Source: Treponema sp. (lineage in GTDB: Bacteria > Spirochaetota > Spirochaetia > Treponematales > Breznakiellaceae). From it: a stretch of DNA of 35,181 nt. The translations under genes and the position numbers were made by a program. Within the stretch, counting starts at the first letter, position 1, and each line of letters begins with the position of its first letter. Positions 1 through 7,689 of the stretch are shown piece after piece. Below the pieces are notes generated by a model. The model was not told where the DNA came from, made no database searches, and worked only from the letters and a program-made list of their open reading frames with translations. The stretch covers positions 1 through 35,181 of the forward strand of contig JAISAQ010000016.1 of NCBI GenBank assembly GCA_031266775.1. Direction: 5' to 3'.

Positions 1-158
1 CCCGAACCCTGCATAATGAGCACCTTGTCCTTCGGCATATCCGCACGATACAGAATATTGTACTGTGGAACCCATTTGAGTTTATCCCTGTTCGCAAGAT
101 AAACGCCTTCGATCATTTCTTTTACAAAGTTGGCGGGATCATTCACAAACTTTTTCAT
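1..158 (-). CDS. dhaK: Dihydroxyacetone kinase substrate-binding subunit DhaK, N-terminal part (runs off the left edge)
   Basis: Only the first 52 or so residues are in the window. The protein begins MKKFVNDPANFVKEMIEG and continues to LIMQGSG at the edge, matching the start of the DhaK fold that leads into the family's conserved glycine-rich GSGHEP segment. DhaK binds a short ketose such as dihydroxyacetone covalently through a histidine that lies outside the window. The ATG at 156-158 is preceded by AGGAG at good spacing. The gene follows dhaL by about 60 bases on the same strand, so the two subunits are probably co-transcribed at the end of the sugar operon. The substrate may be a triose or a related tetrulose; the visible part cannot decide this. 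Confidence 0.88.
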   Translation of the reverse strand, partial: MKKFVNDPANFVKEMIEGVYLANRDKLKWVPQYNILYRADMPKDKVLIMQGS

Positions 159-219
159 AAACCGCTCCTGTAAGTTTATTGGTTATCCAGAAGGAAACAA
201 AGTTTCCCTGTTTCCGGAA

Positions 220-849
220 TTACGCGCCCAAGGCCTTTACGATTTCCACGGTCATATCGCCTACCGCCACGATTCCCGGATCATAGGTGCCGATACTGCG
301 ATCGCCGGTAAAAGACTGCCGCCCGCGTTTGGCGGTCCAGCTCTTGGTGGTTTCGCGCATCTCTACCGCGGCGGCGGAAGCTTTTTTAAACGCTTCCAGC
401 AACGGCGCGTTTTTATTGACTTCAAGCTCCTTCGCAATGGCATCCAGTGCATCCAGCAAGGTCTTGTCTCCAAGTACCGCGCCGCCGCGTTTTGAAATGC
501 CCTCAATGGCGCTGTTAAGCCCCCCTGTGATTTCCTCAACGGTGATTTCCGTTTTTCCCTTAAAGGCCATGCCGGTACGCATAAACAGCGTCCCCCAGAC
601 AGGACCGGAACAGCCGCCGGTGTTACCGGTAATGGCGCTCGCCACATTCAGCAACAGTCCGCCGATGCTGGAATGGTCAAAGCCATCCCAGCCGTTTAAA
701 ACCGCCTTAAAACCGCCGGCAAGGGAAACGCCGAAATCCGCATCGCCCATAACGCCGTCCAGTTCGGAAAAATAAGCTTCGTTTTTAATCGCCGTATCCG
801 CCATGGTCTTTACGATTAATTCAACCTGTTGAAGTGAAAGCACGTCCAT
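220..849 (-). CDS. dhaL: Dihydroxyacetone kinase ADP/ATP-binding subunit DhaL
   Basis: This 209-aa protein has the usual DhaL length. It transfers phosphate to the ketose held by DhaK, using a nucleotide bound through Mg2+. The metal-binding aspartates sit in LDGVMGDADFG (D31, D36, D38), where the family usually reads GDGDHG, so Phe39 replaces a histidine. A glycine-rich segment GNTGGCSGPVWGTLF (about 75-89) and a C-terminal GDRSIGTYDPG motif also match the family. The ATG is preceded by AAGGAGG. Here dhaL lies upstream of dhaK. No DhaM or other phosphoryl donor is visible, so it is open whether the kinase is PTS-fed or uses ATP. It closes a sugar-uptake operon, which suggests use of a catabolic product. 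Confidence 0.9.
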   Translation of the reverse strand: MDVLSLQQVELIVKTMADTAIKNEAYFSELDGVMGDADFGVSLAGGFKAVLNGWDGFDHSSIGGLLLNVASAITGNTGGCSGPVWGTLFMRTGMAFKGKTEITVEEITGGLNSAIEGISKRGGAVLGDKTLLDALDAIAKELEVNKNAPLLEAFKKASAAAVEMRETTKSWTAKRGRQSFTGDRSIGTYDPGIVAVGDMTVEIVKALGA

Positions 850-890
850 AAAAACACCTCCTTATTGATCACGCTGCTATATACCGTTTT

Positions 891-1850
891 TTATATCCGC
901 ACCAGCTTTCTGAAGCATGGTTTGGTCCACGGCGGCGGCGCCGAAGATTCGCGGTAGTGGGCGTAAGAAACCTCGCCCACATAAATACCGCCCTTTGAAT
1001 CCATAACTACGCCGTGAGGAGCGAGAAACTGTGTCGGCTTTTCCTGCCCCGACATGGGATCCCCAAGATAAGCCAGCCTTCTCCCTTCCATATCATGAAT
1101 CGTAACGCAGGCGCCCAGATTGGGAGCCCTGATATTCAATTCCAGATGACTGGGTATCTGGGCGATTATCGCGAGCTCGGGTTCCCCTTTGGTGATATAA
1201 AAACCGCATGGCCTGTGCAGATTGTTCCATTGGGTAATATAGTGTCCTTTATCGTCAAAAACCTGTATCCTGTGGGACTCGCGGTCGGCGACATACACCC
1301 AGCCTTTTTTGTCTGTGCAGACGGAATGTACAATATTGAATTCCCCCTGAGCCGGACCGGATCTTCCCCAGGAAAAAAGATATTTCCCGTCGGCCGTATA
1401 TTTATGAACCCTGGCGTTATTGTACCCGTCGGCTACATACACCGCGCCTGATTCGGGATCAAAGGCAACCTTGGTCGGGAGATTAAAAGGCTCTCCGCTC
1501 ATATAACCGGAAGCCTGTCCTCTGCTTCCCAGCGTTAAAAGAAGCCTGCCGTCGGGGGTAAATTTCTGCACAGTCTGGCCTGTGTTATCGACGCACCAGA
1601 CGCCGTCGTCCGGGCCGATGGTGATGCCGTGGGGATTATCAAAAAGACCTTCGCCCCAGGCGTTTATAAAATTGCCTCCGGCGTCAAAAACAATAACCGG
1701 ATGGGCGCCCCGGCAAAAGACAAAAACCCTGTCCTTTGAATCAATGTCGACGTCGACAACCTCGAAGAAGCTCCAGTCCTCAGGCAGCCTGGCCCAGTTC
1801 ATATCAATTTTAAAACTGAAATCTCCGCTTTTAAAAACATCATTTGCCAT
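891..1850 (-). CDS. NHL-repeat six-bladed beta-propeller protein, probably cytoplasmic
   Basis: The 319-aa protein consists of NHL-type repeats, for example NPHGITIGPDDGVWCVD, LPTKVAFDPESGAVYVAD and IVHSVCTDKKGWVYVAD, each a propeller blade ending in a D-R/N-x-x-x-R/V-pattern strand. Such folds occur in peptidyl-alpha-hydroxyglycine lyase-like proteins, lactonases and binding scaffolds; no specific activity can be assigned. The open frame extends upstream to 1991, but the ATG at 1848-1850 is preceded by a strong GAAGGAGG, and the upstream extension overlaps the permease gene, so 1850 is chosen. There is no signal peptide. Its place between a sugar permease and dhaL suggests a role in the sugar pathway, perhaps as a sugar lactonase or epimerase-like enzyme; this is inference only. 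Confidence 0.75.
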   Translation of the reverse strand: MANDVFKSGDFSFKIDMNWARLPEDWSFFEVVDVDIDSKDRVFVFCRGAHPVIVFDAGGNFINAWGEGLFDNPHGITIGPDDGVWCVDNTGQTVQKFTPDGRLLLTLGSRGQASGYMSGEPFNLPTKVAFDPESGAVYVADGYNNARVHKYTADGKYLFSWGRSGPAQGEFNIVHSVCTDKKGWVYVADRESHRIQVFDDKGHYITQWNNLHRPCGFYITKGEPELAIIAQIPSHLELNIRAPNLGACVTIHDMEGRRLAYLGDPMSGQEKPTQFLAPHGVVMDSKGGIYVGEVSYAHYRESSAPPPWTKPCFRKLVRI

Positions 1851-1876
1851 AACAAACCTCCTTCTTGATTTGCTTT

Positions 1877-2704
1877 TTATCCCTTGATGGCTCCGGCGGT
1901 CATGCCCGCGATAATGCTTTTCTGGGCAAAGAAATAAACCGCCACCACAGGAAGCGCTATAAGTATTACATCGGCAAAAACCAGATTCCACGAGTTAAAA
2001 TACTGCCCAAAGAAAAAATATACCGTCAGCGGAAGGGTAAAGCGGTTTGGCGTATTAAGAAAATACAGCGCGATGGTAAAATCGTTCCACACCGACATAA
2101 AAATAATAATGAATACCGTCGAGGATACCGGCTTGAGAAGCGGAAACACAACCCGCCAGTACAACTGCGTAAAATTGCATCCGTCAATGATGGCCGCCTC
2201 GTCTATTTCCCTGGGGACGGTCTTGAAATATCCTTTGTACAGAATAATCGAAACGGGAGTATAAAGGGCAATATAGATAAGAATAACCCCCTGATAGGTC
2301 CCGTGGAGATCAAGAAGTTTGAGCAGGAAAAAAGTCGGCACGATGGAAGGAGGAACGATAATTCCCATGAGAATAAAAAAGTCCAGCAGCCCCGACACCT
2401 TTGTCTTTTTTCGTTCCATGACAAACGCGGCCATGGAAGCGAAAACGATAGCCAGCACCACTGTGGCAAAAGTCACAATCATGCTGCTTTTAAAAGCGAC
2501 AAAAATATTTCCCCGCTCTATCACTTCCAGGTAATTTTCCAGAATCGCCCATTTTTTCGGCAAAGAAGCGCGCAGGAGGTTCGCTTCGGCCTCCGCCTTG
2601 AACGAATTGACAAGCGCTAAATACAGGGGGACAAGGACAACAAGACTCAAAAAACAGCCCAGAATATCCCATCCTATGCTGTGAAACAGTTTTTTCCGGT
2701 TCAT
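1877..2704 (-). CDS. ABC sugar transporter permease, MalG type (CUT1)
   Basis: This 275-aa inner-membrane protein has about six transmembrane segments, with clear ones near residues 12-35, 66-95, 105-130, 138-158, 195-215 and 243-262. The EAA loop that contacts the ATPase lies at 169-191 (EAAIIDGCNFTQLYWRV...), and the C-terminus ends GAIKG, typical of MalG-like permeases. Its ATG overlaps the stop of the upstream permease gene (TGATG), so the two are translationally coupled. It would form the translocation pore with that partner and receive substrate from the binding protein at 3663-5018. The ATP-binding subunit is not encoded here. Confidence 0.92.
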   Translation of the reverse strand: MNRKKLFHSIGWDILGCFLSLVVLVPLYLALVNSFKAEAEANLLRASLPKKWAILENYLEVIERGNIFVAFKSSMIVTFATVVLAIVFASMAAFVMERKKTKVSGLLDFFILMGIIVPPSIVPTFFLLKLLDLHGTYQGVILIYIALYTPVSIILYKGYFKTVPREIDEAAIIDGCNFTQLYWRVVFPLLKPVSSTVFIIIFMSVWNDFTIALYFLNTPNRFTLPLTVYFFFGQYFNSWNLVFADVILIALPVVAVYFFAQKSIIAGMTAGAIKG

Positions 2705-3597
2705 CAGTATTCCACCTCTTTCTTCTGCCGCAGGTAATAAACAGGATACGTTATAACAATTACGATTATAAACAGCAAGAGTCCCGCGGCTACCGACACC
2801 GAGAAAAAGCCCTGGGTAAATTTCTTGTATACCATCGATCCCAGCACCTCCGACGCCGTTCCGGGACCGCCTTTGGTGGTAGCCAGAATGACTTCGAAAA
2901 CCTTAAGCCCGCCTGTAATGCAGAACACGAGATTGGTGGTCATGCTGCTTTGTATCAGCGGAAGGGTAATGTACCAGAATTTGGAAAACCTGCCGGTACC
3001 GTCAATGGCGGCGGATTCGTAAAATTCCCTGTCAACGGATTGCAGCCCGGCAAGAAAAATCACCGTGTGAAAACCGGTCCACTTCCAGATCTCGATGGCG
3101 CTGAGGGCGTACATAACGGTTTTGACATTTCCCAGCCAGGGCCGGACAAGCGCCCCGAGGCCTATAAGTTCAAGCCCCTGGTTAATCAGCCCGTGATTGG
3201 GATGATAAAGACTTCTGAAAATGACGCCTACGGCGATGGTGCTTAAAATACAGGGGAAATAGAAAACGGAACGGAGAAAACCCCTGGTCTTTAACTCCAT
3301 ATTCAAAAAAAGAGCCATGACAAGACCCACAACGATTTTAAAAAACGTGGTTGTAACGGTAAAAATAAAAGTATTCGGGATAGCCGTCTTGATAATCCGA
3401 TCCTGGAATACGTCGATAAAATTTTGTATGCCGACAAAATTAATGTAACCAAAACCGAAACCGGCGGAAGAGGAATTCCAGTCCGTAAAAGCAAGAATAA
3501 AAGATAAAACTGCCGGCAGAACAAAGAAAACAAAATAAACAGTCATAGCCGGAGCAATCCACCGGTACGAGTAATTTGCTCTTGCCGAACTTTTCAT
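2704..3597 (-). CDS. ABC sugar transporter permease, MalF type (CUT1)
   Basis: The 297-aa protein has six predicted membrane helices, the first near residues 13-37, and an EAA loop at about 194-216 (ESAAIDGTGRFSKFWYITLP). It is the shorter MalF-like form common in firmicutes and spirochaetes. GGGGAAG precedes the ATG at 3595-3597. It lies downstream of its binding-protein gene, separated by a 65-base spacer that contains a hairpin, and overlaps the next permease gene by one base. Together they form an importer for a mono- or oligosaccharide; the genes next to it favour rhamnose- or galactose-containing sugars. Confidence 0.92.
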   Translation of the reverse strand: MKSSARANYSYRWIAPAMTVYFVFFVLPAVLSFILAFTDWNSSSAGFGFGYINFVGIQNFIDVFQDRIIKTAIPNTFIFTVTTTFFKIVVGLVMALFLNMELKTRGFLRSVFYFPCILSTIAVGVIFRSLYHPNHGLINQGLELIGLGALVRPWLGNVKTVMYALSAIEIWKWTGFHTVIFLAGLQSVDREFYESAAIDGTGRFSKFWYITLPLIQSSMTTNLVFCITGGLKVFEVILATTKGGPGTASEVLGSMVYKKFTQGFFSVSVAAGLLLFIIVIVITYPVYYLRQKKEVEY

Positions 3598-3617
3598 GCG
3601 GTTTTCTTCCCCGGAAA

Positions 3618-3647
3618 AACGGGCGAATCCGGATGAATCCGCCCGTT
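3618..3647 (-). terminator. Intergenic hairpin between binding protein and permease (attenuator-like)
   Basis: Perfect 8-bp arms AACGGGCG and CGCCCGTT enclose a 14-base loop that contains its own palindrome ATCCGGAT. On the minus strand the stem is followed directly by a short T run. In ABC operons such a hairpin after the binding-protein gene often causes partial termination or protects the 3' end, giving more binding protein than permease. The structure is seen; its function is inferred. Confidence 0.5.
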
Positions 3648-3662
3648 ATACACAATGTTCTT

Positions 3663-5018
3663 TTACCAGCCTGAGTAGTTGATAAGCTTCATGGACTTCT
3701 CGAAATTTTCGTCCATCATTTTTATGGCGTCTCTGGAATCCCATCCGCCGACGGCCGCTCCCTGGCAGATCTGCTCAAGGTCGATAAGCTGCACCGGGAA
3801 GCTGATTACAAGATCGGGGCCGAAATTGCCCTTGTTGACATAATTGTTGACCACGTCGGTCTCGCACGGGAAGAGCCTGGCCTTGGTAATGCCTTCATAC
3901 ATGGCCATACCCATGTTTTTTTCGAACCACACATCCTGCGCCGGCCCTGTGGTGTAAACATCCATCCATTTGTAAATGGTTTCGTGTTTGGAAGCCGGAG
4001 TCGTTTTGGGAATGTAAATTCCCGCCGGCGCCATGACATTTACCACATTGCCCCCGTTCTTGAAGGGAAACGCGAAGCCGGAAATGTCGTTTACCTTGTC
4101 GCCCCAGCCGGTATAGATATTCTGGTTGATCTGGGTCCAGTTGCAGTTCATCGCGCATTTTCCAAGGGCCAGCGCCTCCTGGGCGTCCTCATAATGGGCG
4201 ACAGACGCGTCGGCATTGGCATAACCGCGGTCGATAATCTGGCGGATAAACGACATTCCCTCAAGCATTATGGGAGTATCGGCGAAGCTGGATTTTTTGC
4301 TCGGCCACTCGGCCATGGCATTCCACGAGTTGCCGTTCTTGCCCCTGGCCGCCGCGTATTCGGCCCAGGCGCCCCAGATCGCCGGCTGGGTCTGCCAGGC
4401 GTCTCCGCCGGCGACAAACATCGGGACAATGTCTTTTCCGTCCGGGCCCTTGCCCTTGCCATTAACCTTGATGGTCTCGCAAACTTTGATGAATTCGTCC
4501 CAGTTTTTGGGTACCGAAAGCCCTAACGAGGCGAACACTTTTTTGTTGTAAAGAACCACCGGAATCATGGGCGGGAACTGGGTGTAGGGAATGCCGTACA
4601 GCCGGCCGTCATACACAAACCCGTCGCCCATGCCGGGAAGAATCCTTTTGGTATAGGGCTGATCGGTAACGTCCACAAAATTTACCGTGGGGTTGAGCAT
4701 TCTGAAGAAAAAGCCGGGATGCCAGACCAGAAGATCCGGCAGATCGCCCGCGGCGTTTTTGGCCTTGATCGCCCCTTCGCCTTCGAACCCTTCGGGCACA
4801 AGCTGCCATTCCATGGCGATGCCGGTCCTGGATTCAATATACGCGCAGACATCCCCAAACGCCGGGGATTTGGTATAAAAACTGCCCTGGGTCAGCGTTT
4901 GGAGAACGGTTTTGCCCCTGGACGACGAACCCGCATCCTTTCCGCCGCCCGCCCAGGTGAACGTGGCGACCAGCAGGACCATGGCGATTACTAGAAACAC
5001 TGCGTGATTTTTTTTCAT
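3663..5018 (-). CDS. Periplasmic sugar-binding protein of a CUT1 ABC importer
   Basis: The 451-aa product is an extracellular solute-binding protein of the family-1 type. It begins MKKNHAVFLVIAMVLLVATF with a signal peptide ending near TWAGGG. No lipobox cysteine is seen, so release by signal peptidase I is more likely than lipid anchoring. Family-typical segments include LPDLLVWHPGFFF, YGIPYTQFPPMIPVVLYNK and LGKCAMNCNW. An ATG twelve bases upstream exists, but GGAGG lies at correct distance from the ATG at 5016-5018. It is followed by its two permease genes and preceded by the rhamnosidase gene, so the captured ligand may be a rhamnose-containing glycan or its product. Confidence 0.9.
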   Translation of the reverse strand: MKKNHAVFLVIAMVLLVATFTWAGGGKDAGSSSRGKTVLQTLTQGSFYTKSPAFGDVCAYIESRTGIAMEWQLVPEGFEGEGAIKAKNAAGDLPDLLVWHPGFFFRMLNPTVNFVDVTDQPYTKRILPGMGDGFVYDGRLYGIPYTQFPPMIPVVLYNKKVFASLGLSVPKNWDEFIKVCETIKVNGKGKGPDGKDIVPMFVAGGDAWQTQPAIWGAWAEYAAARGKNGNSWNAMAEWPSKKSSFADTPIMLEGMSFIRQIIDRGYANADASVAHYEDAQEALALGKCAMNCNWTQINQNIYTGWGDKVNDISGFAFPFKNGGNVVNVMAPAGIYIPKTTPASKHETIYKWMDVYTTGPAQDVWFEKNMGMAMYEGITKARLFPCETDVVNNYVNKGNFGPDLVISFPVQLIDLEQICQGAAVGGWDSRDAIKMMDENFEKSMKLINYSGW

Positions 5019-5048
5019 AGAAACCTCCATTGAAAAATTTTATCAATG

Positions 5049-5083
5049 CCGCTTTGCCCAAAGGCGCCGCCGGAGCAAAGCGG
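5049..5083 (-). terminator. Hairpin between rhamnosidase and binding-protein genes
   Basis: Nine-base arms CCGCTTTGC and GCAAAGCGG are perfectly complementary and separated by 17 GC-rich bases. On the minus strand the stem lies just after the rhamnosidase stop and is followed by an AT-rich stretch with a T run a few bases later. It may be a weak terminator or processing site between the two halves of the operon. Confidence 0.4.
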
Positions 5084-5106
5084 AAATGACAGATGAAAAA
5101 CCGGAT

Positions 5107-7647
5107 TTACCTGGCGGAAAACTCCTGATAGGAACCCGGATAAACCGTTTTCGTCTTTCCACCGATGCCAAGCTCCGCCGTCGTATTCGGCGGAACGCTG
5201 TAGCTGTAGGCGATGCCGCCTTTTTTCCGGCGCCAGGCCATCGTAACAGGCCCCCAGGGCGTTTCGAGGGAAGTTTCGGCAAAGGAGATATGCTCCGGAG
5301 TAAAGGGCTTCAACACAAAAACACGCCTGCCGTCTTTTCCGGCGTATCCGTAACCGACGCCGCCCAGGGCGCGGTACAGCCATATATCAGGCGCCGCGAA
5401 GGCGGGGTGGTCGTGGGAATCCATCATCCTGCGGGTATGGTACTGCCAGCGTTCCCACACAGTGGTGGCGCCTTTGGAAAGCATGAAACCCCAGCCGGGA
5501 AAATCCTTTCGCCTGAAAACTTCGTCAACAATATCGTTCCTGCCTATCTTTTCCAGAAATTCGGTAACGTATTTTGTGCTCAAGACGCCGGTCGAAAGCT
5601 GTGTGCTTCCCCGGGATTCCTTCAAATCCCAGATAAACGCGTCAAGAACCGTGTCGTACAGTTCGGGCGGAGTAATACCCAAATCCATAGCCAGAGCGCT
5701 TCCGTACTGGGAGTTGCCGAACACATGGCCGTAGTTCCCCCCGGTCTCGCCTTCGTTGCAGGAAACTTCGTAGAATTTGTCGTGGAAGGCTTTTTTAAGT
5801 TTTTCCATAATACCCAGGTAACGTTTCCTGTCGGCTTCCTGTTTCAAGAGAAGGGCGCTTTCGGCCATATACTTAAGTTCAAGGCACAGAAGCCCGTTAG
5901 TCACCAGAATGTCCATCGTCCGGTCCGTGGCAAGCCAGTCCATGTACGCCCTGTCGGCCGGATAGAACGTGAACGGGGCCGTATCCTCAATAAGCCCGCT
6001 GCTTTTAATATGGGTTTCATAATGAGCCATCGCCCGCTTCTGCAACGGGTACATTTTTTTCAGGATTGCGGTATCGTTGTAGTAGCGGTACAGAAACATC
6101 GGTATAAGGAACAGCGAAATACACCAGGGGAAGTAGTTGCCCTTCATCCACCGGGGCGCCATGCCGTAATCAATGGAACCGTCTTCGTTGACTATGTCGA
6201 CAATGTCGTCAAGCCATTTCCGGTAAAACCAATGCGTATACCAGTTGTACATTACCGCTTCGCTGGTGCAGGTTGCGTCTCCCATCCATCCCTGGCGTTC
6301 GTTTCTCTGGCAGCAATCGGTGGGCACCGAGTGGAGGTTGTTGATAAGGGTCTGCCTCATCATGGCGTGGATACGGTTGAACTGATCGTCGGAACAGACG
6401 AAGCTGCCCCAGTCTTCAAGTTCATGATGAATGACGCACAGCGTTATATCGTCCGGAGCGGGCTTCGCGGGGAGGCCCGAAAATTCGGCGTAACGGAAAC
6501 CGTGGTACGTAAACCGCGGAGTGTGCGTCTCAACGCCCCTGCCTTTCAAAATATAACTGTCGTAGCAGTCATTCATCCGGAGATTCCGCTGATCCACATG
6601 GCCGTCGGGCAGCAGGAGCTCGGCGGGGCGCATGACAACTTCCGTTCCCGCTCTGCCCTTTACCCTGAGGCGGATCACGCCGGTGACGTTAACGCCGTAG
6701 TCGGCGACATAAACACCCTTTTCGACTTCCCTGATGCTGACCGGCTTAATCCCGGATGTAATCTTCATCGGCGGCAGAACCATGGGAAAGAGAACCCCCG
6801 GGGGATTTTTATATACCTTCACTTTTTTCGTTTTACCTTTGTAACCCGCCGTATCCCAGCCGGGCTTTTCCAGCCTCCCGTCATACCGTTCCCCTCTCCA
6901 TACGGAGGACTTGAGCAGAGGTCCGCTCATCGAGTCCCAGTCTTCGCCGGTTTTTACCTCAATAACCTTGCCGCTGCCCGTAGTGATCCGGATGTAACAA
7001 ATCACAAAAGGTTCCGGCACCCTGAAGAGACTGTCCGCCTGAACGCCCTCGTCAAGGATTATTCCCGCCGCGTTTTCGCCGTCTTTGACAAGGGAGGTGA
7101 TGTCGTAGCATTGATATTCGATCCGCTTTTCAAAATCCGTAAAGGTAGGCATAAGCTCCCAGTCACCGGCCCGCTTCCCGTTTATGGAAAGCTCGTAGAC
7201 GCCGGCGGCGGTAATATAGGCCAGCGCCCGTTTAACGCCGCCTTCCACCGTAAAGTCCCTGCGCACATACCTGTCCCCGCCTATCCACTTGCACCTGCCC
7301 AGCCGCCCGGGGCTGATCCCGCTTTCCAGCGTGATATGACCGCTTCCGGCCGCGCCGGCGCCGGCTTTTCCCGCGCCGCGTTTTTCGCCCCAGACGGAAA
7401 CTTCCCCGTCATAGATCCCGAATTCTTCCAGTTTGGGCCCCCCGTAGGGGATCATGTACTGGGCGGGGGAATTGACCTTCCCGCTGTCCCAGACAGGCGC
7501 CCCTTCCTTCAGGATCCGTATCCGGTAGGCGGCCTGCATGAATTTCGCGGGACAGTTCCGGTATTTCCAGGAAAAAAACGGGCCTTCGGAGGTATCCAGT
7601 ATCAGGGGATGCTCCTGGCCGTTACATAAAATCTCAAGACCAAACAT
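5107..7647 (-). CDS. GH78 alpha-L-rhamnosidase
   Basis: At 846 aa this has the usual length of bacterial GH78 enzymes, which release terminal L-rhamnose from pectin side chains, flavonoid glycosides and other glycans by inversion. The N-terminal 250 residues are beta-sandwich-like (SWKYRNCPAKFMQAAYRIRI, AYITAAGVYELSINGKRAG). The catalytic (alpha/alpha)6 domain carries the signature DCCQRNERQGWMGDAT at 444-459, with E450 as the probable general acid; the family usually reads CPQRDERxGWxGD, so N449 replaces an aspartate. The segment GATTVWERWQYH near 720 is also typical, and the short C-terminal domain ends with FSAR. No signal peptide is seen, so it acts on imported oligosaccharides in the cytoplasm. 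AGGAGG precedes the ATG. Confidence 0.92.
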   Translation of the reverse strand: MFGLEILCNGQEHPLILDTSEGPFFSWKYRNCPAKFMQAAYRIRILKEGAPVWDSGKVNSPAQYMIPYGGPKLEEFGIYDGEVSVWGEKRGAGKAGAGAAGSGHITLESGISPGRLGRCKWIGGDRYVRRDFTVEGGVKRALAYITAAGVYELSINGKRAGDWELMPTFTDFEKRIEYQCYDITSLVKDGENAAGIILDEGVQADSLFRVPEPFVICYIRITTGSGKVIEVKTGEDWDSMSGPLLKSSVWRGERYDGRLEKPGWDTAGYKGKTKKVKVYKNPPGVLFPMVLPPMKITSGIKPVSIREVEKGVYVADYGVNVTGVIRLRVKGRAGTEVVMRPAELLLPDGHVDQRNLRMNDCYDSYILKGRGVETHTPRFTYHGFRYAEFSGLPAKPAPDDITLCVIHHELEDWGSFVCSDDQFNRIHAMMRQTLINNLHSVPTDCCQRNERQGWMGDATCTSEAVMYNWYTHWFYRKWLDDIVDIVNEDGSIDYGMAPRWMKGNYFPWCISLFLIPMFLYRYYNDTAILKKMYPLQKRAMAHYETHIKSSGLIEDTAPFTFYPADRAYMDWLATDRTMDILVTNGLLCLELKYMAESALLLKQEADRKRYLGIMEKLKKAFHDKFYEVSCNEGETGGNYGHVFGNSQYGSALAMDLGITPPELYDTVLDAFIWDLKESRGSTQLSTGVLSTKYVTEFLEKIGRNDIVDEVFRRKDFPGWGFMLSKGATTVWERWQYHTRRMMDSHDHPAFAAPDIWLYRALGGVGYGYAGKDGRRVFVLKPFTPEHISFAETSLETPWGPVTMAWRRKKGGIAYSYSVPPNTTAELGIGGKTKTVYPGSYQEFSAR

Positions 7648-7689
7648 CGTATCCTCCTGATGATTCTTTGTGAATGACTGCGCTTCTTT

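Noticed and set aside
1851..1991. An N-terminal extension of the NHL protein
   Set aside because: The extension overlaps the permease gene, is rich in Arg, Cys and Gly, and the internal ATG has a near-perfect ribosome-binding site.
5086..7629. An 847-codon open frame on the plus strand opposite the rhamnosidase gene
   Set aside because: Its translation is low-complexity, rich in Pro, His, Val and Arg and without recognisable motifs, while the minus strand gives a full GH78 enzyme. Long antisense frames are expected in GC-biased codons.
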